Source: Peribacillus acanthi (lineage in GTDB: Bacteria > Bacillota > Bacilli > Bacillales > DSM-1321). Taken from it: a DNA stretch of 44,818 bases. The translations under genes and the position numbers were made by a program. Numbering within the stretch: the stretch's first letter is position 1; the number at the start of each line of letters is the position of its first letter. The notes below the pieces were generated by a model. That model was given only the letters and a program-made list of their open reading frames with translations. It did no database searches and was not told the origin of the DNA. Shown piece by piece: positions 26,139 through 34,778 of the stretch. The DNA lies in the NCBI RefSeq assembly GCF_003073175.1, contig NZ_QBBX01000002.1:254786-299603 (forward strand). Direction: 5' to 3'.

Positions 26139-26450
26139 TTATTTACTCGCATATTGATTTTCATACATCGATGACTTTATCGGTAACACAATGGATTGTC
26201 CAGGCTTTATTTCATTGATGTTGATTTCATTATGTTTTTCAATCCATGAGATTATGTCTTGCTTTGATAAATCTTCCGTTTCATATTGATTTGCTAAATC
26301 CCAAATGGTATCACCTTTAGCAACCGTTACTGATAGAAACTCTTCATTTGGTGATTTTGCTAAATGAAATAGAGTAACAATTGATAAAACAAAAGAAACA
26401 CCTAATAATATTAATGTGAAAGAATAGCGATCTAATAAAGATTTTAACAT
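26139..26450 (-). CDS. yneA: Cell division suppressor YneA
   Basis: A 103-aa membrane-anchored protein with a transmembrane helix at residues about 10-29 and an extracellular LysM domain (about residues 39-88: VAKGDTIWDLANQYE ... IKPGQSIVLP). YneA delays septation during SOS. AGGAGA lies about 8 nt before the ATG. It is divergent from lexA; TTGACA/TACAAT and LexA boxes lie in the shared region. Confidence 0.93.
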   Translation of the reverse strand: MLKSLLDRYSFTLILLGVSFVLSIVTLFHLAKSPNEEFLSVTVAKGDTIWDLANQYETEDLSKQDIISWIEKHNEININEIKPGQSIVLPIKSSMYENQYASK

Positions 26451-26471
26451 TTTATGTCATCTCCTAATTCG

Positions 26472-26549
26472 CGAATATATGTTCTGTTTTATAAATTCAT
26501 TGTAATAAGAACATTTGTTTGTGTCAACAGAAATTCAAACATATGTTTG
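26472..26549. promoter_or_regulatory. Three LexA (SOS) boxes between yneA and lexA
   Basis: CGAATATATGTTCT (26472-26485), AGAACATTTGTTTG (26508-26521) and CAAACATATGTTTG (26536-26549) resemble the Gram-positive box CGAAC-N4-GTTCG. Box 2 fills the yneA spacer and box 3 overlaps the lexA -35, so both promoters can be blocked. Confidence 0.88.
26499..26527 (-). promoter_or_regulatory. yneA promoter
   Basis: On the minus strand TTGACA (26522-26527), a 17-bp spacer and TACAAT (26499-26504). Confidence 0.85.
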
Positions 26550-26575
26550 TATCTTTTTTATAGACATGCTATAAT
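26547..26575 (+). promoter_or_regulatory. lexA promoter
   Basis: TTGTAT (26547-26552), a 17-bp spacer and TATAAT (26570-26575), 30 nt before the lexA ATG. Confidence 0.85.
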
Positions 26576-26605
26576 TTTCTTAAGATTAAGAGATGGGGTG
26601 CGACT

Positions 26606-27232
26606 ATGAACAAATTGTCGAAACGTCAGGAGGACATTCTTGGATTCATTAAGGATGAAGTTAGAAAAAAAGGCTATCCACCTTCCGTTCGAGAAATTGG
26701 AGAAGCAGTTGGCCTGGCTTCCAGCTCTACTGTTCACGGTCATCTTGCCAGATTGGAAAGCAAAGGCCTGATTAGAAGAGATCCAACAAAACCAAGAGCG
26801 ATTGAAATTTTAGAATTGGAAGAAGAGCTATCTATTCCTCGACCAAACGTCATTAATGTCCCTCTCATTGGGAAGGTAACTGCCGGTCAACCCATTACAG
26901 CCATTGAAAATGTCGAAGAATACTTTCCTTTGCCAGAACACTTGGCTGCTGGTCATGATGAGCAAGTATTCATGCTTGAAATTATGGGTGATAGTATGAT
27001 TGAAGCAGGCATTCATGATGGAGATTATGTCATCGTTAAACAACAGAAAACCGCTAATAATGGGGATATCGTTGTTGCCATGACAGAAGAAGACGAAGCA
27101 ACAGTAAAGCGTTTCTTCAAAGAGAAGGACTATTTTAGACTACAACCTGAAAACTCAAGTCTAGAACCTATCATTCTTCAAAATGTATCGATTTTAGGTA
27201 AGGTTATAGGATTATATAGAGAAATCCATTAA
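26606..27232 (+). CDS. lexA: SOS repressor LexA
   Basis: A 208-aa repressor that binds LexA boxes and cuts itself when RecA filaments form. The N-terminal winged helix (about residues 1-70: [25 protein letters not shown]) is followed by the Ala-Gly cleavage site in KVTAGQPI, the catalytic Ser in MGDSMIEAG and the catalytic Lys in VIVKQQKT. It is divergent from the yneA-yneB-ynzC operon and carries a box on its own promoter. The ATG has GGGGTG upstream. Confidence 0.97.
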   Translation: MNKLSKRQEDILGFIKDEVRKKGYPPSVREIGEAVGLASSSTVHGHLARLESKGLIRRDPTKPRAIEILELEEELSIPRPNVINVPLIGKVTAGQPITAIENVEEYFPLPEHLAAGHDEQVFMLEIMGDSMIEAGIHDGDYVIVKQQKTANNGDIVVAMTEEDEATVKRFFKEKDYFRLQPENSSLEPIILQNVSILGKVIGLYREIH

Positions 27233-27257
27233 AAAAGCGCCCTAGGCGCTTTTTTTG
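27233..27257 (+). terminator. Terminator of lexA
   Basis: GCGCC-cta-GGCGC flanked by A-run and T-run, directly after the stop. Confidence 0.88.
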
Positions 27258-27348
27258 TATTTTCGGACAAACATTCTCGATTTATTTAAATCTCCTGACT
27301 AAAATATCTTTAACACAAAATTATACATAATAAATCTTAACCAGTACT

Positions 27349-27434
27349 ATGCCTAAGCACCCAGCAATTTCCTAGTTGCAGTTATGCGCTTTATTCCTAA
27401 AATTAGCCACTATATTGAATATCCTCATTTCTGT
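27349..27434. repeat. Dispersed intergenic repeat, copy 2
   Basis: It shares CCTAGTTGCA, CTTTATTCCT and CACTA blocks in order with 7431-7512. It is non-coding, between lexA and glnA. Confidence 0.5.
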
Positions 27435-27452
27435 CCAATTTTTTAAAAAAGT

Positions 27453-27489
27453 AAAAAAATAACCCTCAACACTAAAAGTGTCGAGGGTT
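27453..27489 (-). terminator. Terminator of glnA
   Basis: On the minus strand a 13-position stem, AACCCTCGACACT / AGTGTTGAGGGTT (one G-U), with a 3-nt loop, then TATTTTTTT. Confidence 0.88.
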
Positions 27490-27497
27490 CCCCATGA

Positions 27498-28832
27498 TTA
27501 GTACATGCTCATATATTGCTCGCGTTCCCATGGATGAACTTGAGTACGGAACATATCCCATTCAATTTCTTTCGCTTCAATGAAGTGCTCTAATAAGTGC
27601 TCTCCAAGTGCGCTCTTGATTACTTCGTCTGACTTAAGGTTTTCAAGTGCCGCATAAAGAGTAGCTGGTAAATCAACGATTCCCTCTTCTACACGCTCTT
27701 CTTTAGTCATAACGTAGATGTTGCGGTCAACTGGTTTTGGTGGAGTCAAGTTGTTTTTGATTCCGTCTAAACCAGCTTTTAATAATACAGCCATTGCCAA
27801 GTATGGATTTGCTGCAGGGTCTACACTACGAACCTCAACACGCGTGCTTAAACCACGAGATGCAGGGATACGGATTAGTGGACTTCTGTTGCGAGCTGAC
27901 CAAGCTACGTAACAAGGAGCTTCATAACCAGGAACAAGACGCTTATAAGAATTTACAGTAGGATTTGTTACTGCTGTAAAGTTTGGAGCGTGCTTGATGA
28001 TACCCGCGATGAATTGACGAGCAGTATCACTAAGTTCTAATTGTCCTTGAGTATCATAGAATACATTTTCTTTACCTTTGAATAAAGAAACGTTACAGTG
28101 CATTCCAGATCCATTTACCCCGAATAATGGTTTTGGCATGAATGTTGCGTGTAAGCCGTGTTTACGAGCAATTGTCTTAACAACAAGCTTAAATGTTTGA
28201 ATGTGGTCACAAGCTGTAATAGCATCAGCATATTTAAAGTCAATTTCATGTTGACCTGGTGCCACTTCGTGGTGAGATGCTTCGATTTCAAAGCCCATTT
28301 CTTCAAGCTCCAATACGATATCACGACGGCAATTTTCCCCTAAGTCCGTTGGAGCAAGGTCAAAATATCCACCTTTATCGTTCAGCTCAAGAGTAGGCTC
28401 GCCTTTTTCATCAAGTTTGAATAAGAAGAATTCTGGCTCAGGCCCTAGGTTGAAATCTGTAAATCCAAGCTCTTCCATCTCTTTTAGAACTCTCTTAAGG
28501 TTTGCACGCGGATCTCCCTCGAATGGAGTTCCTTCTGGAGTGTAGATATCACAGATTAAACGAGCAACTTTTCCTTTTTCTGCAGTCCAAGGGAATACTA
28601 CCCAAGTGTCTAAATCAGGATATAACAACATATCTGATTCTTCGATACGTACAAATCCTTCAATAGAAGAACCGTCAAACATCATTTTGTTATCTAATGC
28701 TTTTTCTAATTGGCTAACAGGGATTTCAACGTTTTTAATTGTTCCTAGAATATCAGTGAACTGTAAACGGATGTACTTAACATTCTCTTCCTTAGCTAAA
28801 CGTGTAATGTCTTCTCGAGTATACTTACCCAT
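27498..28832 (-). CDS. glnA: Glutamine synthetase type I
   Basis: A 444-aa GSI-alpha enzyme that makes glutamine from glutamate, ammonia and ATP. Motifs: [11 protein letters not shown], the glutamate/metal-site stretch [21 protein letters not shown] and [17 protein letters not shown]. It lacks the adenylylation loop of the GSI-beta type, as expected for Bacillus, where feedback-inhibited GlnA also controls GlnR and TnrA. GGGAGG lies about 9 nt before the ATG. It follows glnR by 40 bp in the usual glnRA operon. Confidence 0.97.
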   Translation of the reverse strand: MGKYTREDITRLAKEENVKYIRLQFTDILGTIKNVEIPVSQLEKALDNKMMFDGSSIEGFVRIEESDMLLYPDLDTWVVFPWTAEKGKVARLICDIYTPEGTPFEGDPRANLKRVLKEMEELGFTDFNLGPEPEFFLFKLDEKGEPTLELNDKGGYFDLAPTDLGENCRRDIVLELEEMGFEIEASHHEVAPGQHEIDFKYADAITACDHIQTFKLVVKTIARKHGLHATFMPKPLFGVNGSGMHCNVSLFKGKENVFYDTQGQLELSDTARQFIAGIIKHAPNFTAVTNPTVNSYKRLVPGYEAPCYVAWSARNRSPLIRIPASRGLSTRVEVRSVDPAANPYLAMAVLLKAGLDGIKNNLTPPKPVDRNIYVMTKEERVEEGIVDLPATLYAALENLKSDEVIKSALGEHLLEHFIEAKEIEWDMFRTQVHPWEREQYMSMY

Positions 28833-28872
28833 ACAAAAATTCCTCCCTGTTAATCATTGATTATTATTTTTT

Positions 28873-29280
28873 TTAATGAAAGAAGCGTGACATATCACCT
28901 TGACGCAAAGATGGACGATTTTTATTATTATGAATTAGTTCTGACCGAAGTAGCTTGCGCAATTCTGAGTCAGTTAATTCGGGTTTGCCTTTATCTTTTT
29001 GCATCTCAGGTGCTAATGCACTTAATGTAGCTTCTTGTTTAACAGTAAATATTTTTTTGATGCCGGCAAGGTTCACACCTTGTTCAATCAATTCCTTAAT
29101 CTCTAGCAATATATCAATATCATTTAGAGAATAAAGTCTTCGATTACCGTCTGTTCTAGCTGGAGTGATTAATTGATGCTCTTCATAATAGCGAATTTGC
29201 CTTGCTGTCAATTCTGTTAGCTGCATGACAATCCCCATTGGAAAGAGTGGCATGGATCTTCGAATATTACTGCCGCTCAT
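28873..29280 (-). CDS. glnR: Nitrogen-regulation repressor GlnR
   Basis: A 135-aa MerR-family repressor, exactly the B. subtilis length from ATG 29280 (AAAGGAGGATG upstream). The N-terminal winged helix has [23 protein letters not shown], then a dimer helix, then a charged C-terminal tail that senses feedback-inhibited GlnA. It represses glnRA and ureA under nitrogen excess. The frame runs to 29310, but that extension is not in the family. Confidence 0.96.
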   Translation of the reverse strand: MSGSNIRRSMPLFPMGIVMQLTELTARQIRYYEEHQLITPARTDGNRRLYSLNDIDILLEIKELIEQGVNLAGIKKIFTVKQEATLSALAPEMQKDKGKPELTDSELRKLLRSELIHNNKNRPSLRQGDMSRFFH

Positions 29281-29310
29281 CAGCACATCCTCCTTTAACT
29301 CTATAGACAC

Positions 29311-29361
29311 ATTATATGCAATGTCAGAAATAATGTCAAACTAATGTTATATTTTCTAACA
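29311..29361 (-). promoter_or_regulatory. glnRA promoter with two GlnR/TnrA boxes
   Basis: On the minus strand TTGACA (29334-29339), a 17-bp spacer and TATAAT (29311-29316). One box, TGTTATATTTTCTAACA (29345-29361), is a perfect TGTNA-N7-TNACA. A second, one mismatch off (29322-29338), overlaps the -35 and spacer. This is the layout of autorepressed glnRA operons. Confidence 0.88.
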
Positions 29362-29497
29362 TGATTTTTTAACTTCTATTTTCAAACCTTTTTTCGCATA
29401 GATTGTTGGTTTAATACGATGTAATAGGTTTGTTCTTGTTTTCAGAGAGACATTGGCTTCCCACTTCAGTCAATAATGGTGCATTAACGTAGCTTAT

Positions 29498-29528
29498 AAA
29501 AAAGAAACCTCAAAATGAGGCTTCTTTT
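29498..29528 (-). terminator. Terminator of ynbB
   Basis: On the minus strand AAGAAGCCTCA / TGAGGTTTCTT (one wobble) with a 3-nt loop, then TTTTTATAA. Confidence 0.85.
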
Positions 29529-29533
29529 TATGC

Positions 29534-30802
29534 TTACAACTTCAATAATCCTTTATCCATTAAATGGCTAATAGCTGTTAGAACTGCTATTTTCACATGT
29601 GAGTATGTTAATCCACCTTGCACATAGGCTACATAGGGTGGCCTAATCGGTCCATCTGCCGTCAATTCCATACTCGCTCCCTGAATAAATGTTCCTGCCG
29701 CCATAATGACATCATCTTCGTACCCAGGCATATAAGCAGGATATGGCGTAACATGTGAATTAATCGGTGATGCAAACTGGATAGCTTGGCAAAATGCAAC
29801 CATAAGGTCCTTGTCGTTGAATTCAACGGATTGAATTAAATCTGTTCGATAGGCATTCCATTTAGGGTGCGTGTTCATTCCTACCCTTTCAAGCAATGCT
29901 GATGTAAACATAGCACCTTTTAATGCTTGACCAACTATGTGCGGTGCTAAGAAAAATCCTTGATACATTTCTTGAAGACTATAGAGAGATGCCCCAGCTT
30001 CACTGCCTATTCCTGGAGATGTCAATCTATAAGAACACGATTCCACCCATTTCTTTTTCCCTACTATGTATCCACCCGTTTTAGCTAGTCCACCACCAGG
30101 GTTTTTGATAAGCGATCCTGCCATTAAATCAGCGCCAACATGGCATGGTTCTTGTTCCTCAACAAACTCTCCATAACAATTGTCGACAAATACTATTACA
30201 TCAGATTTAATCTCTTTTACAAAATCAATCATTTCTTTAATTTCCGATATCGTAAAAGATGGTCTGTTAGCATAACCTTTTGACCGTTGAATCCCAATCA
30301 TTTTTGTCTTTGGAGAGATTGCATCGCTTACAGCATTAAAATCCACTTTTCCTTCATTCGTCAAAGGAACCGCTTTATAGTCAATATTGAACTCCTTCAA
30401 AGAGCCGTTACCCGTGCCTCTAATACCAACAATTTCTTCTAAGGTGTCATACGGCTTTCCTGTTATGTAGATCAATTCATCTCCTGGTCGTAACACACCA
30501 AATAAGGAAATGGAAATGGCATGTGTACCTGAAATAATTTGAGGCCTCACCAAACCTGCCTCTCCTCCAAATACTTCTCCATAAATACTTTCTAAAGTAT
30601 CTCGACCATTGTCATCATATCCATATCCTGTAGTAGGAATGAAGTGTGAATCACTCACTCGATGTTTTCTATAGCTTTCCAATACCCGATATTGGTTCGT
30701 CTCAATCATTTGATCTGTTTTTTTATGAAATGGGGCAATTTTCGACTCAATTTCTTCCGTTAATTGTTTTAGCAAGTCTCCGTTAGATAATTTTTGAAAC
30801 AT
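29534..30802 (-). CDS. ynbB: PLP-dependent aluminium-resistance / methionine gamma-lyase family protein YnbB
   Basis: A 422-aa fold-type I PLP enzyme of the Met gamma-lyase group long annotated as aluminium resistance protein. Motifs: the substrate and cofactor loop SGTHAISISLFGVLRPGDEL near residue 95, VDNCYGEFVE near 210 and the Lys-bearing segment SLIKNPGGGLAKTGGYIVG near 235. True substrate is unknown. AAAGGAG lies about 8 nt before the ATG. B. subtilis has hflX (ynbA) upstream of it and glnRA downstream; here glnRA is kept but hflX is not. Confidence 0.9.
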   Translation of the reverse strand: MFQKLSNGDLLKQLTEEIESKIAPFHKKTDQMIETNQYRVLESYRKHRVSDSHFIPTTGYGYDDNGRDTLESIYGEVFGGEAGLVRPQIISGTHAISISLFGVLRPGDELIYITGKPYDTLEEIVGIRGTGNGSLKEFNIDYKAVPLTNEGKVDFNAVSDAISPKTKMIGIQRSKGYANRPSFTISEIKEMIDFVKEIKSDVIVFVDNCYGEFVEEQEPCHVGADLMAGSLIKNPGGGLAKTGGYIVGKKKWVESCSYRLTSPGIGSEAGASLYSLQEMYQGFFLAPHIVGQALKGAMFTSALLERVGMNTHPKWNAYRTDLIQSVEFNDKDLMVAFCQAIQFASPINSHVTPYPAYMPGYEDDVIMAAGTFIQGASMELTADGPIRPPYVAYVQGGLTYSHVKIAVLTAISHLMDKGLLKL

Positions 30803-31063
30803 GTTGATTCTCCTTTATATTAAATCTCATGGATGTGTAAAACTTAGCTTTACTTTCAATATCAATTGAAATCATACCATTCTTCTGAATTTCTGAACAG
30901 AATGTTAAGATGCTTCCTTATTAATGGTTATGTGTTTAGCAATAAATTAAAAGAAAAATATTTTAAAAAAATCATCACTTTTAACCTCTAGCATGATACA
31001 ATATCCTATTGTGTAAACCTTTACAAACATCATTGTAGAGCATTAATGGAAGGTGTTTTAACT

Positions 31064-31684
31064 ATGACTGAATTTAGCTGGGAACTTATGACAATTATTG
31101 GAACTATCGCGTTTGCAGTCAGTGGTGCAATTGTTGCGATGGAAGAGGAATACGATATTTTAGGTGTGTATTTTCTAGGACTCGTTACAGCTTTTGGTGG
31201 TGGAGCGATACGAAATCTATTAATTGGAGTTCCTGTCTCAGCCCTATGGGGGCAAAGTATGTTCTTTACCATTGCGATTCTTTCTATAACAGCCGTTTTT
31301 CTTTTTCCAAATAACCTTTTGAAGCATTGGAATAAATGGGGGAACTTCTTTGATGCAATCGGATTGTCTGCATTTGCAATCCAAGGTGCCCTATATGCTG
31401 CGGAAATGAATCATCCCATTAGTGCTGTGATTTTTGCAGCTCTTCTTACAGGAAGCGGTGGTGGAATTGTACGTGATTTACTTGCTAGAAGAAAACCACT
31501 CGTTTTTAAAGATGAAATTTATGCCGTTTGGGCAATACTCTGTGGATTATTTGTCGGGTGGGGATTTACGGATACTCAATTAGAGATGTATAGCCTATTT
31601 ATCATCATTACACTTTTAAGAATCCTATCGTATACTTATAAATGGCGGTTGCCAAATAGACCATTAAGAAAACTTGAAAACTAA
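31064..31684 (+). CDS. TRIC-family (UPF0126) cation channel
   Basis: A 206-aa membrane protein with about seven hydrophobic segments. It has two copies of the family repeat, each with the glycine motif: TAFGGGAIRNLLIG and TGSGGGIVRDLLARRKP. Bacterial TRIC proteins form trimeric monovalent-cation channels; the family was called UPF0126 (YvgT in B. subtilis). GGAAGGTG is about 8 nt before ATG 31064; the frame to 31046 is less likely. It is the only rightward gene in this part and shares a terminator with the glutaredoxin gene. Confidence 0.9.
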   Translation: MTEFSWELMTIIGTIAFAVSGAIVAMEEEYDILGVYFLGLVTAFGGGAIRNLLIGVPVSALWGQSMFFTIAILSITAVFLFPNNLLKHWNKWGNFFDAIGLSAFAIQGALYAAEMNHPISAVIFAALLTGSGGGIVRDLLARRKPLVFKDEIYAVWAILCGLFVGWGFTDTQLEMYSLFIIITLLRILSYTYKWRLPNRPLRKLEN

Positions 31685-31693
31685 AGTCAACAC

Positions 31694-31725
31694 AAAAGGA
31701 GACGAATTATTCGCCTCCTTTTATT
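31694..31725. terminator. Bidirectional terminator, TRIC gene / glutaredoxin
   Basis: AAAAGGAGACGAA / TTCGCCTCCTTTT (one mismatch) with a 3-nt loop. Confidence 0.85.
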
Positions 31726-31972
31726 ATTTAAAAATATTTCCTTGATTTGTAAAGGTTAAAATAGCTTGAGGATCAAAACCCAGGACCCAGTTTCCGTTTA
31801 TATTGATTTGAGGGACACCTAATTGTCCAGTTTCCTCGACCAATTTTTGGGCAGCATCCTGATTCTGTTGGACATTAATCTCTTGAAATTTTAAACCTTG
31901 TGAATTTAAAAAGTTTTTCGCTTGTATACAATAGGGGCAAGTGTTTGTTGTATATATTGTTATGTTATTCAT
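31724..31972 (-). CDS. Glutaredoxin family protein
   Basis: An 82-aa glutaredoxin with active site CPYC (residues about 12-15), the cis-Pro segment GVPQIN near 52 and the GFDP turn near 64. It is a small dithiol oxidoreductase; in bacilli its reductant is likely bacillithiol or thioredoxin reductase rather than glutathione. AAGGAGG lies 8 nt before ATG 31972, so the longer frame to 32017 is rejected. It starts 16 bp after spoVK and is probably co-transcribed with it. Confidence 0.92.
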   Translation of the reverse strand: MNNITIYTTNTCPYCIQAKNFLNSQGLKFQEINVQQNQDAAQKLVEETGQLGVPQININGNWVLGFDPQAILTFTNQGNIFK

Positions 31973-31988
31973 AAAAAATTCCTCCTTA

Positions 31989-32957
31989 TCATGGCAAAGT
32001 TGTTTCATCTTCATCAAATAATATATCTTGGCTTCTTATAGTAATAAGATCATGTCGATCATACACATCATGCAATAATAGCCGCATTGCTTGAGCACGA
32101 ATTGACTTTTCAATCAAATTACGAATATATCGTCCATTCGAAAAACTAATAGGACTCCAGGTTGTTTTTAAATAGGCTAAATGTTCCCTTACCTTTCTTT
32201 CTCCATCTGTACTGAAACCATATTCCCTTTCTTTTAACATCCGTTGTGCAATCTCCATTAGTTGCGGAATGGAATAGTCCGGAAAATCAACAACAATCGG
32301 AAATCGGGAATGCAATCCAGGATTGAGGGTTAAGAAATGATCCATCTCTCTTGAATAGCCTGCTAGAATTAGAATAAATTCATGCTGACGGTCTTCCATG
32401 TGCTTTACTAATGTGTCGATTGCTTCTTTTCCAAAGTCCTTTTCTCCCCCTCTCCCCAATGAGTAGGCCTCATCAATGAAAAGTATTCCGCCAATCGCCT
32501 TTTTAATTAGATCTCTTGTTTTTTGTGCGGTATGACCAATGTATTCTCCTACTAGGTCAGCCCTTTCAGCTTCAATCAAATGACCTTTAGACAGCACATT
32601 CATTTTTAAAAAGAGTTTGCCAATTAATCTTGCTACTGTGGTTTTACCCGTTCCAGGATTACCTTTAAACATCATATGCAAAGCTTGCTTACCAGCTTTC
32701 AATCCTTGTTCTTCCCTTTTTTTGTTTACATAAATCCACGCATATATTTGTTTAATGGTCTGTTTCATTTCTTCCATCCCCACCAACTGCTCGAGTTCTG
32801 CTTCAATTTCTTTCAATGCAAGATGGTGGGACGGTATCTCCCTTTCATATATTTCCTTAAGAGGGGGATCCTTTTTTATATTTTTCCGCTTTTGTCCACT
32901 CAGGACTATGTTTATTTTTCCACTTCCATTGCTATTCATGTGAAATGGTTGCTCCAA
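31989..32957 (-). CDS. spoVK: Stage V sporulation AAA ATPase SpoVK
   Basis: A 322-aa AAA+ protein of the CbxX/CfxQ group needed for spore maturation in the mother cell. Walker A GNPGTGKTTVARLIG (about residue 105), Walker B GILFIDEAYSL, sensor ILAGYSREMDHFL and arginine finger NPGLHSRFP. The start is TTG 32957, 5 nt after GAGGTG; the GTG at 32966 lies inside that signal. In B. subtilis hflX follows; here glutaredoxin does. I find no promoter I would defend in the 273 bp upstream. Confidence 0.93.
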   Translation of the reverse strand: MEQPFHMNSNGSGKINIVLSGQKRKNIKKDPPLKEIYEREIPSHHLALKEIEAELEQLVGMEEMKQTIKQIYAWIYVNKKREEQGLKAGKQALHMMFKGNPGTGKTTVARLIGKLFLKMNVLSKGHLIEAERADLVGEYIGHTAQKTRDLIKKAIGGILFIDEAYSLGRGGEKDFGKEAIDTLVKHMEDRQHEFILILAGYSREMDHFLTLNPGLHSRFPIVVDFPDYSIPQLMEIAQRMLKEREYGFSTDGERKVREHLAYLKTTWSPISFSNGRYIRNLIEKSIRAQAMRLLLHDVYDRHDLITIRSQDILFDEDETTLP

Positions 32958-33189
32958 AGATGTCACCTCTTTGCTTTTAGGAACTCTAAGAAAAAATAGA
33001 TTCTCTATATTTCTATTTCAATCGATACAAAAAATAGGATATTGCGACCTTTTGTAACACTATCCGACACAAAACGTTGTTGTTCTAAGACTTTTGTCAG
33101 TTATTGCGCTTTCCCAAGAAATATTTCCTTCAAACTATGTATATTCAATTTTCCTGCATTACAGTCGTTATTTTTAAAGACCTATTAAA

Positions 33190-33223
33190 AAAATAAAAAA
33201 CAGGCCGGTAAATCCGACCTGTT
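33190..33223 (-). terminator. Terminator of hfq
   Basis: On the minus strand AACAGGTCGG / CCGGCCTGTT (one wobble) with a 4-nt loop, then TTTTATTTTTT. Confidence 0.88.
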
Positions 33224-33230
33224 AAATTCC

Positions 33231-33464
33231 TTATTCTTTTCCTTCAAAATCGATTTGAACATTTTTTTGTGGCGCGAATGTTGAAATCGCATGTTTAAAT
33301 ACTAGTTGTTGCTTACCTTCACTCTCAAAAAGAACTGTGAAGTTATCGAAGCCTTTGATTTGGCCTCTAATTTGGAAACCATTTAATAAGAAGACCGTTA
33401 CATATGTATTATCTTTTCTTAGCTGGTTCAAAACTTGGTCTTGGATATTTACAGATTGTTTCAT
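33231..33464 (-). CDS. hfq: RNA chaperone Hfq
   Basis: A 77-aa Sm-like RNA chaperone that forms a hexameric ring. Sm1 has [21 protein letters not shown] and Sm2 has [20 protein letters not shown] lies 7 nt before the ATG. It follows miaA by 123 bp, the conserved miaA-hfq order. Confidence 0.97.
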   Translation of the reverse strand: MKQSVNIQDQVLNQLRKDNTYVTVFLLNGFQIRGQIKGFDNFTVLFESEGKQQLVFKHAISTFAPQKNVQIDFEGKE

Positions 33465-33587
33465 TTTTCTTCCTCCTCTATATCTCTAAGGTTATTACCT
33501 GCATAATCGGATCTTTAATAGCAAATCCGAAAGCATCTTATGATTTACCCAACCTTTTGAATGTGAAACATTCTACTCGGTGATATG

Positions 33588-34541
33588 TTATGTATTCGAT
33601 TTCAAGTGTAGCTTTCCCTCTATAAAATATGAGATTTCACTAACTTTTTTTTCGAAGTCTTGGACATTTGACATATCGAACCAATTTACGTTCATCTTAT
33701 TTCTAAACCATGTAAGCTGTCGCTTTGCATATCTTCTTGAATTTTGCTTTAACTTCTCAACTGCCACATCTAATGTACACTTACCATCCAAGTATTCATA
33801 AATTTCTTTGTATCCAATAGCTTGGATAGATTGTACGTCCCGAATTCCTTGGTTGTAAAGTTCCATTACTTCATTAATTAGCCCTTGTTCAATCATTAAA
33901 TCTACTCGTTTATTGATTCTCTCGTATAACAAGTCTCGATTCATATCTAAACCTATTAAGATAAAATCATATCTTGATTGCATTGTCTGGGCTTTCAATG
34001 TATCCGTCATCGTAACACCCGTTAAGTGGAAAATTTCCAAGGCACGGATGACTCTTCGTGTATTGTTTGGATGGATTCTTGAAGCACTTTCTGGGTCAAT
34101 TTCGCTAAGCCTGTTATGAACATATTCCTCACCCATATTTTGAGCTAATTGCTCCCATTCTTGTCTGAATTCTTGATCTGAAACTGCTTCTGAAAATTCA
34201 TATTGATACAAGAGTGATTGGATGTATAAGCCTGTTCCACCCGCTATGATTGGGATGTTTCCCCTTTGAGCGATAGTACGAATTACATTCGATGCAAGCT
34301 CTTGAAATTCAGCTGCATTAAATGACTCTTTGGGATCCTTAATATCAATCAGATGATGTGGTACTCCATCCATTTCTTCAGTAGTGATTTTTGCAGTTCC
34401 GATATCTAAACCACGGTAAATTTGCATGGAATCACCACTTATAACCTCACCATTAAAACGTTGTGCTAGTTCCACACTCAACTTCGTCTTCCCTACTGCA
34501 GTTGGTCCAATTATGACAATTAATTTTTGTTTTTCCACCAT
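33588..34541 (-). CDS. miaA: tRNA dimethylallyltransferase MiaA
   Basis: A 317-aa enzyme that puts dimethylallyl on A37 of tRNAs reading UNN codons. The P-loop GPTAVGKTKLS, the catalytic-region motifs GDSMQIYRGLDIGTAK and GGTGLYIQSLLY, and a C-terminal tRNA-binding insert are present. ATG 34541 is chosen (AAGG about 10 nt upstream); GTG 34550 is too close to that signal. It supplies the substrate for MiaB, encoded at the other end of this cluster. Confidence 0.95.
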   Translation of the reverse strand: MVEKQKLIVIIGPTAVGKTKLSVELAQRFNGEVISGDSMQIYRGLDIGTAKITTEEMDGVPHHLIDIKDPKESFNAAEFQELASNVIRTIAQRGNIPIIAGGTGLYIQSLLYQYEFSEAVSDQEFRQEWEQLAQNMGEEYVHNRLSEIDPESASRIHPNNTRRVIRALEIFHLTGVTMTDTLKAQTMQSRYDFILIGLDMNRDLLYERINKRVDLMIEQGLINEVMELYNQGIRDVQSIQAIGYKEIYEYLDGKCTLDVAVEKLKQNSRRYAKRQLTWFRNKMNVNWFDMSNVQDFEKKVSEISYFIEGKLHLKSNT

Positions 34542-34723
34542 TTCTTTCACTGCCTTACCTGCTACATTTAATCAGTTCTGTTTGAAACATTGTTCTAAAT
34601 CATTACGAAATCACACACCATTTTTAATACTACCATAATTTTCACAAATACAGGAGAACATCTAACCATTATTGGTTATTAACCCCTATTTTATACTCTT
34701 ACCTAGCATGATAATAAATTCAA

Positions 34724-34768
34724 ATAAAGGCTTTTTATCTCAAACCTTTACATTGAGATAAAAAGCCT
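34724..34768 (-). terminator. Terminator of mutL
   Basis: A 15-bp perfect stem (34728-34742 / 34754-34768) with an 11-nt loop; the minus strand continues TTATTTG. Confidence 0.88.
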
Positions 34769-34778
34769 CTACATATGT

